Part shown: in pieces, positions 55,877 to 64,000 of the stretch | Layout of the letters: each line of letters opens with the position of its first letter | Numbering within the stretch: position 1 is the first letter of the stretch | Notes under the pieces: generated by a model | The model's database searches: none | The model's input: the letters and a program-made list of their open reading frames with translations, nothing else | Told to the model about the DNA's origin: nothing | Position numbers and translations under genes: made by a program | NCBI RefSeq assembly: GCF_014400405.1 | Contig: NZ_CP060496.1 | Span: forward strand, 186,001-250,000 | Length of the DNA stretch: 64,000 bases | Source of the DNA: Brachybacterium sp. Z12 | Lineage (GTDB): Bacteria; Actinomycetota; Actinomycetes; Actinomycetales; Dermabacteraceae | Direction: 5' to 3'

Positions 55877-58651
55877 ACGCGAATGCCACCCCCACAGCCC
55901 CGTCCAGGACGACTCGGAGGACCTGTCGCCCTCCACGGAGCCGACCTGGATCGAGGTCGGATCGCCGAAGCGCCGCACCACGCCCCCAGCCTGGTCCGAC
56001 GAGGTGGCGCACGACGCATGGGAGGCGACGGGCTCCGCCGACGAGCCCGCACTCTCGGCAGCCCCCGCACGGTTCGAGCTGCTGGAGGCCACCGCCTCGG
56101 CCGACGAGGCCGCTGACCCGGCGCCCGCCGTCACGGAGGAGCAGGAGATCCAGGACGACACCGCTTCCTCTGCCGAGACTGCGCCCTCCGCCGATCCCGC
56201 ACCCGCCGCGGAGTCCTCGCCGAGCGCCGTGCAGGAGGATGCCGAACCGTCCAACGTCTGGGTGCAGGAGCCGGCAGGGGAGCCGACGCCCTCCACCCAT
56301 GAGCTCCCGGCCGTGATCTCTTCCACCGAGGTCCCAGAGGTCCCTGACGTCACCGAGAGCGCCGAGGCTCCGGACCCGGACGAGGCCGTCGAAGCGGTGG
56401 AACCCGCTGAGGTCACCGACATCCTCGACGCCACCGAGGTCACCGAGGACGCCGTGGAGCCTGCGGCGAGCCGCTCGGAAGACCCGGAGTCGGGGGAGCG
56501 CTGGCAGGTCGTCCGCGGCGGCGCGTCACCGGACTCGTCGGCCGATCCCGAGGCGCCCTCGCCGGCCGCAGCGGATCCTGCTGCGGCGCCCGCTGTGGCG
56601 GCGGCCCCTGCCACGACCCGCCCGGCGCCTTCGCGGCCCGGCGCGCCGCACAGGCCCCGGGCGTATCCCGTGCCCGGAACCGGGCCGCTGCACCTGCGCG
56701 GGAACCGCACGCCGCCCGCCTCCCAGCGTGAGGCGCGCCCGGAGCGCCCGGCGGAGCCGCGGGCCGCTGCTCACCAGCCTGTCCCGCAGCCCGCCCCGCA
56801 GCCCGTCTCGCAGCCCATCCCGGAGGCCGCCCACGAGCCGGCCGCCGCGTCGGATGACCGCGGCGGGGCCAGGACCCCGGCACGCTCAGCGGCGCCCTCG
56901 ACCTGGTGCTCCCCCACCTCCAGGCCCGTCGCACGTCCCTGATCGTCGGCCTGATCGCGCTGGTGCTGAGCATCTGGATGCTGGTCGCACTGCCGTTCCC
57001 GCTGAAGTACTCGATCGACGCGGCCCTCGCCGCTGCCGGCGGCGAATCCACCGCCCCCACCGGCATCGGCTCCGACCCGGGCACCGCCCTGCTGATCGCC
57101 GCCGGGGCGCTGGCCGCCCTGGTCGCGCTGCAGGCGGGGTTCCGCGCCCTGTCGGTCTCGACCCTGAACCGGATGGGTGGGCGCGTCGCCACCGACCTGC
57201 GCGGACAGCTCCTCGACCACCTCCACCGCCTCAGCCCGGGGCGGGACATCGACGACCTCGGCCGCACCACCTCCCCGCTGGTCGCTGACGTCGCCCGGCT
57301 GCGGGACCTGGTCTCCCACACCGGCCCGCGGCTCCTCACCGGACTGCTGGCCCTGGCCTCCCTGCTGGTGATGATGCTGGTCGTCGAACCGATCGCCGCC
57401 GCGATCGTGCTGGTCACCGCCGGATTGTTCGCCCTGGTCGCCCGCGCCTCCCTGTACCGGCAGCGTCGACGTGAAACGGCCGCCGCGGCCGACGAGACCC
57501 TCCTCGCGGAGACCGCCGACGAGCTGCTGGCCGCCACCCGCACGATTCAGTCCTACGGGCTCGAGGAGCGCGCCGCGCACAGCCTCGCCGAGCTCGGCGA
57601 GCGCACCGGCCGCTCCCGCTCCGCCGCCCGGTCCAGCCGGGCCGTCGGCAGCTTCCTCACCGAGCTGATCACCGGCCTCGGCGTGGGCGCGGCACTGCTC
57701 CTGGGTGGCTGGCGGATGAACGCAGGGACCATGACCCCCGGAGAGCTGACGATGGTGGTCGCCGCCGTGCTGATCGCCGTGGTCCTCGCCCGCGAGGTCG
57801 TCCAGCACTCCACCGGTCTGCGCGCCATCGTCGCCGCCGGTGACCGGGTGGGAGAGCTGCTCGAGCACCGCGCCGCGATCACTGAGCCCGGCCGCTCCCA
57901 GGAGATCGGCCGACTGCGCGGCGAGGTCGTGTACTCGGCGCTCAGTGCCGAGGGTCAGAACGGCCCGCTGTTCGACAGCATCTCGCTCGTGATCCCGGCC
58001 GGTCAGCATGTCGCCCTGGTGGGCCGTGACGGTGACGAGGCCTCCGCCCTCATCTCCTACCTGCTGCGCTTCGACCAGCCCGACAGCGGGCGCGTGCTGC
58101 TGGACCGCTACGACACCCGCGCCCTGTCCCTCGCGGACGTGCGCCGGGGCCTGGCCGTCGTGCAGCGTGAGTCGGCTCTGTTCAGCGAGACCGTGCGGGA
58201 GAACATCCGCGTGGGCCGGCCGGACGCCACCGACGACGAGATCGTCGACGCCGCCCGCCGCAGCGGGGCCGACGAGTTCATCACCCTGTTGCCCGACGGC
58301 TACGACACCCACCTCGCCCGTCGCGGCGCCGCACTGTCCGACGGGCAGCGCCGCCGCATCGCGATCACCCGCGCCCTGCTGCGCAACGCCCCCGTGGTGG
58401 TGCTCGACGACGCCGACGCCGACCTCGCCCCCGCCGATCGCGACGCGGTGCACCGGGCTCTGGCCTCCCTCACCGCCGGACGCACCGCGCTGATCAGCAG
58501 CCGGGAGCCGGAGACGATCCTCGGCGCCGACCGGGCGCTGTGCTTCGAGAGCGGAGTCCTCGCCGAGGACGGCGCCCCCGCACGGCTCGCCGCCGACCCG
58601 GACAGCTGGCTCGCGGTCTGGCTCCACACCACCGCCGAGAGCTCCCGCTGA
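55873..58651 (+). CDS. ABC exporter homologue with degenerate ATPase and long acidic N-tail
   Basis: About 926 residues. Residues 1-340 are an acidic Ala/Pro/Glu-rich low-complexity tail (AEAPDPDEAVEAVEPAEVTD, later PVPQPAPQPVSQPIPEA). A six-helix exporter domain follows (SLIVGLIALVLSIWMLVALPFPLKY, LLTGLLALASLLVMMLVVEPIAAAIVLVTAGLFALVA), then an ATPase-like domain. Its Walker A is VGRDGDEAS instead of GxxGxGKS/T, so the Lys is absent; Walker B ends LDDADAD instead of LDEA; the H-loop His is replaced (LISSREPE); the signature is LSDGQ. Breaks near 55,893 (C run) and 56,880. ATP hydrolysis is unlikely. It precedes a glycan locus (ugd, glycosyltransferases), separated by an inserted segment. Confidence 0.82.
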
Positions 58652-59100
58652 CCCTTCTCGGGGTTGGGGCGGTCGAACGCGGTGCCGTCGCCGATGTTCA
58701 GGAGGGTCTGGGCGGCGGTCTTGATGCCGATCCCCGGCATGCTCATCAAGACCGATGCGAGAGGGAAGTCCTCCAACATGGCCACGACCTCCCTGGCCAC
58801 GGTCGCTCGTTGCTCTTTCAGTTCCTTGACCTGACCAGCGGCTCTGGGGATCGCGAGCTCTACGGCCGCGGTCGCGGGAACGATGACGGTCTGCTCGCCG
58901 AGCGCCGTGAAGATCTGGTCGATCAGCGCTTCGGGATCGCGGCGAGAGTGGGACCGGGCGAAACGCAGAACCTCGGCCCGGCCTGCCGTCTTGAGCCCGG
59001 TGGGGCCGCCGAACTTCTCCAACAGGTCCAGCACCAATCCGGGGGCGAGGCTGCCGCCGGCGAAGACGCGCTCGAGCGCGGGATGGATCTGCGTCACCGG
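58652..59100 (-). pseudogene. IS110 family transposase remnant
   Basis: About 150 codons with the Tnp_20 core of IS110 transposases: HPALERVFAGGSLAPGLVLDLLEKFGGPTGLKTAG, DPEALIDQIFTALGEQTVIVP, ELKEQRATVAREVVAMLEDFPLASVLMSMPGIGIKTAAQTLLNIGDGTAFDRPNPEK. The N-terminal DEDD catalytic half and the C-terminal end with its Ser are missing. The remnant ends right at the stop of the ABC gene, so the deletion or insertion boundary lies there. It marks the left edge of a foreign-looking segment that extends to about 60,450. Confidence 0.75.
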
Positions 59101-59373
59101 ATCCGGTTCAGCGCGTGTCTCTCGACCAGGCGGCAACACCCCGGACCATTGATGGCAGGGCAACAAAGCCATACCCGGCCGAGCAGCCAGACCCCCGGCG
59201 AGCGGGGTGCTCACAAGGCAACGGGTGACGGTCGCGGTAATTCGAATGCACGCGTCGGCGCGTCTGGTGGACCACTCAGGGACTCCCCACGTGTTATTCT
59301 CCACGTCACATTGTCTCATGCTGTAGGGAGGGGCGCGTGTGTGTGGCGCCGGCGCGATGGCAAAGGAGGCGTA

Positions 59374-59907
59374 ATGAAGCGCAGAATGATGATTACCGGT
59401 GGTGTCACACTGCTTGCCGCGCTCGGTGCGAGCGGCACGGCGAATGCCGAGGAATCCGCGGATGCAGCCCGTGAGCGGATTCAACAGTCCCTGGAGAAGT
59501 ATGAGACCCGCGCTGGCGATGACGGTCTTCCCCGTGTCGACCTCGAAGCGGCAAGGGGTGCAGGCGAGGCAGAAGAGGTTCTGACTGCAGCAGAGGCATA
59601 CAATAATTACTTGGACGCGGCGTTCGTCCCGGAGGGAATTGCTGCTCGCGGCCCCTCTTTTCCTGTCTACGGAAATTGGTGCGGTCCTGGCCATTCTGGA
59701 CCGGGAGCACCCATCGATCTTCTTGACAGAATGTGCAAGAACCACGATGAGTGCTACGCACGGCAGGGCTACTTCGATTGCGGGTGCGATCAGGGTCTGC
59801 TCTACATCGTGGGCAAGGATTACTCCAAATTGAGCGCAAAAGCGAAGGCCGTGAGTGTGGGAATCACAATGGCGATCAGTGCCTCGATGACGGTGAACGG
59901 CTGCTGA
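59374..59907 (+). CDS. secreted phospholipase A2-like protein
   Basis: 177 residues with a Sec signal (MKRRMMITGGVTLLAALGASGTANA, cleavage after Ala25). The mature part has a helical lead (ESADAARERIQQSLEKYETRAG), the calcium-loop-like YGNWCGPGHSGPGAP, and the PLA2 catalytic helix CKNHDECYARQGYFDCGCD with His124-Asp125, then a C-terminal helix ending in Cys. Six Cys in the mature chain allow three disulfides. AAAGGAGGCG gives a strong ribosome site. Codons such as AAT, TTG, TAT-rich stretches are more AT than neighbours, consistent with transfer, and an IS110 remnant lies upstream. A secreted lipase toxin or nutrient enzyme; the small membrane gene 14 bp downstream suggests a pair. Confidence 0.85.
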   Translation: MKRRMMITGGVTLLAALGASGTANAEESADAARERIQQSLEKYETRAGDDGLPRVDLEAARGAGEAEEVLTAAEAYNNYLDAAFVPEGIAARGPSFPVYGNWCGPGHSGPGAPIDLLDRMCKNHDECYARQGYFDCGCDQGLLYIVGKDYSKLSAKAKAVSVGITMAISASMTVNGC

Positions 59908-59921
59908 CGAAGGGGGTTACG

Positions 59922-60200
59922 ATGCGCGCCTCGCATGATTCTGTTTCGATGCGAGCAACGCTCGAAAAACAGAAGGGCCTGGTGTTCACAATCCTTGCGA
60001 TCGTGGCGGTGGGCGCGTGTGTGATCAGCCCCCTGACGGATAGTTACACATACTTGCTTGCGCCCGTGATGGGTCTGATCACGATCGTCTACTCGATCAT
60101 CGTGCGGTCCCTCGGAGGTGCCCTCTTGGGGGTCCTCGAGGTCTTCCTCCCCATCGCGCTCTTCTTAGTCGTCTCGCAGATGATCGCTGAGGGGATGTAG
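59922..60200 (+). CDS. small membrane protein paired with phospholipase
   Basis: 92 residues with three hydrophobic segments (GLVFTILAIVAVGACVISPLT, YLLAPVMGLITIVYSIIV, GGALLGVLEVFLPIALFLVVSQMIAEG). AGGGGG lies five bases before ATG 59,922, 14 bp after the phospholipase stop, so co-expressed. No family recognised. Possible roles are immunity or membrane protection against the phospholipase, or export help; nothing in the sequence decides this. Confidence 0.7.
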   Translation: MRASHDSVSMRATLEKQKGLVFTILAIVAVGACVISPLTDSYTYLLAPVMGLITIVYSIIVRSLGGALLGVLEVFLPIALFLVVSQMIAEGM

Positions 60201-60250
60201 CCCAAGTCGCGTGGAACGATGCTCAGAGCGACTGGGTGCGACCACCGCTT

Positions 60251-60448
60251 CTAGAGCGCAGGAATGACCGGAACGCTCGGCCAGGCCTGGATCTCTTCGT
60301 CGAAGAGCGGCAGGCCGTCTCACGCCAGGCGGTACGCCTGGCAGTAGTAGACGAGCTTCTGCAGCTTCATGGCGCTGATGGCGTGGGCGCCGGCGGCGAT
60401 GCACTTCTTGAGGACGTACTCGGCGACGTCGAAGACGGAGGTCGTCAT
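60251..60448 (-). pseudogene. Panacea/SocA-type antitoxin domain remnant (DUF4065)
   Basis: Reading from ATG 60,448 (AGGAG ten bases upstream): MTTSVFDVAEYVLKK, AMKLQKLVYYCQAYRLA, stop, then DGLPLFDEEIQAWPSVPVIPAL, stop. KLQKLVYYCQAY and LFDEEIQAWP.GPV are hallmarks of the Panacea domain found in antitoxins of toxin-antitoxin pairs and in GepA/SocA proteins. The internal TGA stands where the family has Trp (TGG). The C-terminal two thirds are missing. No toxin gene remains next to it. Confidence 0.75.
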
Positions 60449-60639
60449 GGTGGTGCTCCTGTTGAGTGGCCCCGCGCGTCATGGCGACCGGGGGTGCTCA
60501 CAAGGTCACCGGGGGCGTGACCGGACCCCAGCTCCTTCCCTCCCTTCCACCGCGACGTCACCTCACCGTCACCTGCGCCTGACACCGTGAGGTCCAGGGC
60601 CTGGCCCGGTCGTGGGCCGGCGAGGAGGGAGCGACGCTG

Positions 60640-62000
60640 ATGGTGATCTCCGTGATCGGAGTGGGATACCTCGGAGCGGTGCATGCCGCCGCTATGGCCG
60701 AGCTGGGCCATGAGGTGATCGGACTGGACGTGGATGCCGCGCGCATCACCGCGCTCCAGTCAGGGAGGGCCCCGTTCCATGAACCCGGCTTCGAGGAGAT
60801 CCTGCACCGCGGGCTCGCCAGCGGTCGGCTCCGCTTCACCACTGACTATGCCGACATCGCAGGCGCCGAGGTGCACTTCCTTGGCCTCGGCACCCCGCAG
60901 CGCAAGGACGGCTTCGGCGCGGACCTCTCCCACCTCGAGGCCGCCACCGAGTCCCTGCGCGCGGTGCTCCCGGCCCGCGGAGGGGAGCCGACGCTGGTGG
61001 TCGGCAAGTCGACCGTCCCTGCCGGCACCGCCCGCATGCTCGCCGGCCGCCTCGAGCAGGTCGAGGGCGTGACGCTGATGTGGAACCCGGAGTTCCTGCG
61101 GGAGGGTTTCGCCGTGAAGGACACCCTCGAGCCGGACCGGCTCGTCTACGGGGTGCGCGACCCCGGGACGCCCGCCGCCGAGCAGGCCGTGGCGATGCTC
61201 GACGCGGTATACACCGCCCTGCTCACCGCCGGGGCGCCCGGCTGGTGATGGGCTACGAGACCGCTGAGCTGGTGAAGGTCTCCGCCAACGCCTTCCTCGC
61301 CACCAAGATCTCGTTCATCAATGCCATCGCCGAGCTGTGCGAGACCATGGGCGGAGATGTCACCGACGTGGCCCGCGCGATCGGGATGGACGACCGCATC
61401 GGGGCAAAGTTCCTGCGCGCCGGAGTGGGGTTCGGCGGCGGCTGCCTGCCCAAGGACATCCGCGCCTTCATCGCCAGCGCCGAGGAGCACGGTGTGGGAG
61501 AGGCGCTCGGTTTCCTGCGCGAGGTCGACATGATCAACGAACGTCGCCGGGTCCGGGTGGTCGAGCTCGCCGGTGAGATGCTCAGCGGGGTGGCCGGCCG
61601 GCGCATCACCGTGCTTGGGGCCGCCTTCAAGCCCGACAGCGACGATGTGCGCGACTCCCCGGCCCTCGACGTCGCCGACCGCCTGATGAGAGCCGGTGCG
61701 CAGGTCACGGTCACCGACCCCCAGGCCCTCACCAACGCCGCCCAGCGGGTGCCGGGCCTGGCCGTGGACGCGGAGACCAGCTCCGCACTGCGCGGCGCCG
61801 AGCTGACGCTGCTGCTCACGGAATGGCGCGAGTACCGCGATCTCGACCCGGTCCGGGCCGCGGGCCTGGTCGCCTCGCCACGGATGCTCGACGGCCGCAG
61901 CGTGCTCGATCCCCGGCGCTGGGCCGAGGCCGGATGGGAGCTGCGGGCACTGGGTCGGGGTGAGATGAAGAGCGCCGAGGAGGTGCTCCTCCCCGCCTGA
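60640..62000 (+). CDS. ugd: UDP-glucose 6-dehydrogenase
   Basis: About 453 residues; oxidises UDP-glucose to UDP-glucuronate with two NAD+. MVISVIGVGYLGAVHAAAMAELGHEVIGLDVD is the NAD site, FLGLGTPQ and VVGKSTVPAGTA the central motifs, NPEFLREGFAVKD the substrate loop with Glu, and GVGFGGGCLPKDIRAF contains the catalytic Cys. The C-terminal Rossmann domain is AGRRITVLGAAFKPDSDDVRDSPALDVADRL. The frame breaks near 61,236 with one base missing (GAPRLVMGYETAELVKVSANAF). It supplies UDP-GlcA to a glycan made by the glycosyltransferases downstream. Confidence 0.94.
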
Positions 62001-62028
62001 ACCCTGTCCCCGGTGCGATGAGAGCCTC

Positions 62029-62093
62029 CTCATCGACGGCTCATCGACGACTCATCGCCCCTTGTCATTCTTCTGATCGTCACCGAACGATCA
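62029..62093 (+). promoter_or_regulatory. tandem repeat and stem-loop before first glycosyltransferase
   Basis: CTCATCGACGG, CTCATCGACGA and CTCATCGCC follow one another at 62,029-62,059. TGATCGT (62,074-62,080) and ACGATCA (62,087-62,093) form a 7-bp stem with a 6-nt loop just before the ribosome site AGGAGAG. Possible operator or translational control element. Confidence 0.3.
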
Positions 62094-62103
62094 GGAGAGC
62101 ACG

Positions 62104-63312
62104 ATGGACACCACGATCGCGCTGTATTCCCACGACTCCGTGGGTCTGGGCCATGCTCGCCGCAACCGCGCTCTCGCCTATGCGCTGGCGGAGCACCTGC
62201 CCGCCCTGACCGGCGGCAGCGTCGGCGGGCTGCTCATCGCCGGCCACGCCGACGCCGGGCGCGACCCGCTCCCCGAAGGCTGGGACTGGCTGGTGCTGCC
62301 CGGCATGACCCGCACCCGCGGCGGCTACGGCCCGCGGAGCCTCGGCATGGACCCCGCCGCCCTGCGCGACCTGCGCAGCGCCACCATGGACGCCGCCCTC
62401 ACCGCGCTGAACCCCGACCTGTTCATCGCCGACCGTCACCCCTTCGGCATCGACGGGGAGCTGCTGCCGGTGCTCGCGAACCTCCGCGCCCGGGGCACCG
62501 CCACGGTGCTGGGCCTGCGCGAGGTGCTCGATGCGCCGCGCGTGGCCGCCGCGGAATGGGAGGCGCTGGGCGGCGCCGAGCATGTGGCGTCGTTCCTGGA
62601 CAAGGTATGGATCTATGGCGACGACCGGGTCTACGACCCCCGCCTCACCGGGGAGCTGCCACCCACCCTCGCGCAGCTGGCCACCGCCACCGGCTACCTC
62701 GCCCATGGCCGGCCTGCCGGTCGCTCGCTGACCTCGGGGCGCACCTCGCTGAAGCCGCCGCCGCCCTATGTGCTGACCGTCCTCGGCGGCGGTTCCGACG
62801 GCGCGGGCCTCGCCCGCCTGGCCGCGAGCTCGCACCTGCCCGAGGGGCACCGTCAGCTGCTGATCACCGGACCGCAGATGCCCGATCAGGAGATCACCGA
62901 GATCCGGGAGCTGGCCGCCGCGACGAGCGAGGCCACCACCGTGGTGCGCAGCGCCCCGGACGTCCCCGAGCTGATCGCCGGGGCCGCGTCGGTGGTGTGC
63001 ATGGGCGGGTACAACACGATGACCGAGGTCATGGCCACCGACACCCCCGCGCTCGTGGTGCCCCGCAGCCGTCGGCGTCAGGAGCAGCCGCGCCGTGCGC
63101 GCGCCCTCGCAGCCGTCGGCGCAGTCGAGACCAGCGACGCCGAGACGGTCACCGCCGCGGACATCACCGACTGGTGGGCCCGCTCGGTCACCGGCCGCAC
63201 GGACCGCAGCCACATCGACCTCGGCGGGCTCGGCGTGATCGCACACCTCGCCGCCCAACTCCTGCCCGCATCCGTCCCCGCACTCCCGGAGGTGTCCCGC
63301 CATGTCGGCTGA
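62104..63312 (+). CDS. GT-B glycosyltransferase family protein
   Basis: Intact 402-residue GT-B protein, MurG/GT28-like. SHDSVGLGHARRNRALAYALAEHLP is the N-terminal acceptor loop, TVLGLREVLDAPRVAAAEW the linker, YVLTVLGGGSDGAGLARLA the start of the nucleotide-sugar domain, and DVPELIAGAASVVCMGGYNTMTEVMATDTPALVVPRSRRRQEQPRRARAL the donor site with Glu. AGGAGAG precedes ATG. Donor and acceptor unknown; position after ugd and before another transferase implies a glucuronate-containing surface polysaccharide. Confidence 0.88.
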   Translation: MDTTIALYSHDSVGLGHARRNRALAYALAEHLPALTGGSVGGLLIAGHADAGRDPLPEGWDWLVLPGMTRTRGGYGPRSLGMDPAALRDLRSATMDAALTALNPDLFIADRHPFGIDGELLPVLANLRARGTATVLGLREVLDAPRVAAAEWEALGGAEHVASFLDKVWIYGDDRVYDPRLTGELPPTLAQLATATGYLAHGRPAGRSLTSGRTSLKPPPPYVLTVLGGGSDGAGLARLAASSHLPEGHRQLLITGPQMPDQEITEIRELAAATSEATTVVRSAPDVPELIAGAASVVCMGGYNTMTEVMATDTPALVVPRSRRRQEQPRRARALAAVGAVETSDAETVTAADITDWWARSVTGRTDRSHIDLGGLGVIAHLAAQLLPASVPALPEVSRHVG

Positions 63313-64000
63313 CCGTCCCCACCGCATCGGCTACGTGCTGAAGATGTACCCCCGCTTCTCGGAGACGTTCATCGTCTCGGAGATCCTCGCCCGCGAGGCC
63401 GCAGGCGAGGAGATCGTCATCTTCTCGCTGCGACCCCCGAACGATGCCCGCTTCCATCCGGAGCTGGCCCGGGTCCAGGCCCCCGTGATCCAGGTGGGCC
63501 GCTCCTCGAGCCCGCGCCGCCTGTGGGAGGTCTGGGGCGAGGCGATGTCCGCACCCGAGCTCGCCCGCGGCATGTCCGCGCAGCTCCCTGAGCTGGTCGC
63601 GGCCGGCGCCGACGACGCCGAGCAGGCTCTCGCCGTCGCGCTGCTCGCCCGAGAGCACGGAGTCACCCACCTCCACGCCCACTTCGCCTCGATGGCCACG
63701 ACCGTGGCCCGCCTCGCGGCGCTGGTCACCGACCTGCCCTACTCCTTCACCGCCCACGCGAAGGACATCTTCCACCGCGATGTGGAGGATGAGGACCTGC
63801 GCCGCAAACTGGCGGACGCCGACCACGCCGTCACCATCAGCGAGTACAACCGCCGCCACCTCCGCGCCCGCTTCGGCGCCGCGGAGACGGCCCGGCTCGA
63901 GCTGGTGCGCAACGGCCTCGAGCTCGAGCGCTTCCCCTTCCGGGGCCGCACCGAGCTGGCCGAGGTGCCGCAGCTGCTCGGCGTGGGTCGCCTGGTCGAG
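63302..64000 (+). CDS. GT4 family glycosyltransferase (3' end outside window)
   Basis: First 233 residues of a GT-B transferase of the GT4 type: HRIGYVLKMYPRFSETFIVSEILAREAAGEEIVIFSLRPP, VTHLHAHFASMATTVARLAALVTDLPYSFTAHAKDIFHRDV, HAVTISEYNRRHL and LVRNGLELERFPF, then LLGVGRLVE at the window end where the donor domain begins. ATG 63,302 overlaps the previous stop by 11 bases, so the two transferases are coupled. The pattern KMYPRFSETFI is typical of transferases in exopolysaccharide clusters. No stop is reached by 64,000. Confidence 0.88.
   Translation, partial: MSADRPHRIGYVLKMYPRFSETFIVSEILAREAAGEEIVIFSLRPPNDARFHPELARVQAPVIQVGRSSSPRRLWEVWGEAMSAPELARGMSAQLPELVAAGADDAEQALAVALLAREHGVTHLHAHFASMATTVARLAALVTDLPYSFTAHAKDIFHRDVEDEDLRRKLADADHAVTISEYNRRHLRARFGAAETARLELVRNGLELERFPFRGRTELAEVPQLLGVGRLVE

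Noticed and set aside
58010..58060. Loss of Walker A explained by an indel
   Set aside because: Sequence on both sides (IPAGQHVALVG and ALISYLLRFDQPDSGRVLLD) is in one uninterrupted frame, and neither other frame gives GxxGxGKS.
56771..58627. Long antisense open frame across the ABC exporter homologue
   Set aside because: No motifs, follows third-position GC of the sense gene. The same holds for antisense frames at 25,973-27,727 and 47,814-49,610.
62029..62059. Short CTCATCGACG tandem repeat as a possible CRISPR or iteron array
   Set aside because: Only two and a half units without spacers; recorded only as part of the upstream region.
1..64000. CRISPR arrays, rRNA, tRNA, prophage or plasmid origin
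   Set aside because: I saw no regularly spaced repeats, no cas genes, no tRNA-like cloverleaf with TTCGA arm, and no phage structural or replication genes. tRNA detection by eye is not exhaustive.

Overview
The window is high-GC Actinomycetota DNA. Tat-type lipoprotein signals, ROK and LacI regulators, CUT1 sugar importers without their own ATPase, a DinB/maleylpyruvate-isomerase-type protein and DUF222-HNH genes suggest a member of the Micrococcales. A Brachybacterium-like (Dermabacteraceae) organism is my best guess from general resemblance; no search was possible.

Layout. 1-10,200: GH31 alpha-xylosidase, an isocitrate lyase/PEP mutase-type enzyme, a DUF222-HNH gene, a CUT1 importer operon with a Gfo/Idh dehydrogenase, and a DinB-like protein. 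10,359-18,089: an AspT/YidE-type transporter facing a four-gene Gfo/Idh-ThuA operon. A complete 1,895-bp IS481-type element carrying a MerR-family passenger gene sits exactly in the CTAG shared by the stop codons of these two convergent units. 18,453-38,554: a glucuronoxylan and xylose utilisation island: GH3, cytosolic GH10, DUF624, lipoprotein plus two permeases, secreted GH10, GH67 alpha-glucuronidase, CE7 acetyl-xylan esterase, LacI regulator, a second binding protein, ROK regulator, xylA and xylB. 38,592-44,333: small membrane protein, a TPP riboswitch leading an SDR-flavin monooxygenase pair, gene remnants, an ATP-grasp enzyme and another Gfo/Idh. 44,863-54,217: sodium symporter with a tiny partner protein, aldo/keto reductase, Bcr-type MFS exporter, DUF2871, glpX, NrtR-like Nudix regulator, M20 amidohydrolase and a VOC dioxygenase. 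54,589-64,000: a DsbA-like protein coupled to a 75-residue Cys-ending peptide, an ABC exporter homologue with a degenerate ATPase, an IS110 remnant, a phospholipase A2-like secreted protein with a small membrane partner, a dead Panacea antitoxin gene, then ugd and two glycosyltransferases that begin a surface-polysaccharide locus running off the window.

How the xylan genes fit: secreted GH10 cuts xylan, the lipoproteins and permeases import decorated oligomers, and cytosolic esterase, GH67, GH10, GH3 and GH31 strip and hydrolyse them to xylose for XylA and XylB. GAAA-N(1-2)-TTTC palindromes recur in front of these units and probably bind the LacI protein. A separate GTTA-centred palindrome between the ROK gene and xylA probably binds the ROK repressor.

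Quality caveat: about 25 genes are broken by about 35 small indels, mostly one base missing from a G or C run, while the protein continues perfectly in the next frame. This looks like consensus sequencing error rather than mass gene decay, so I annotate such genes as single CDS and mark the break. Genuine remnants (endonuclease/phosphatase, YjbR-like, IS110, Panacea) are labelled pseudogene.
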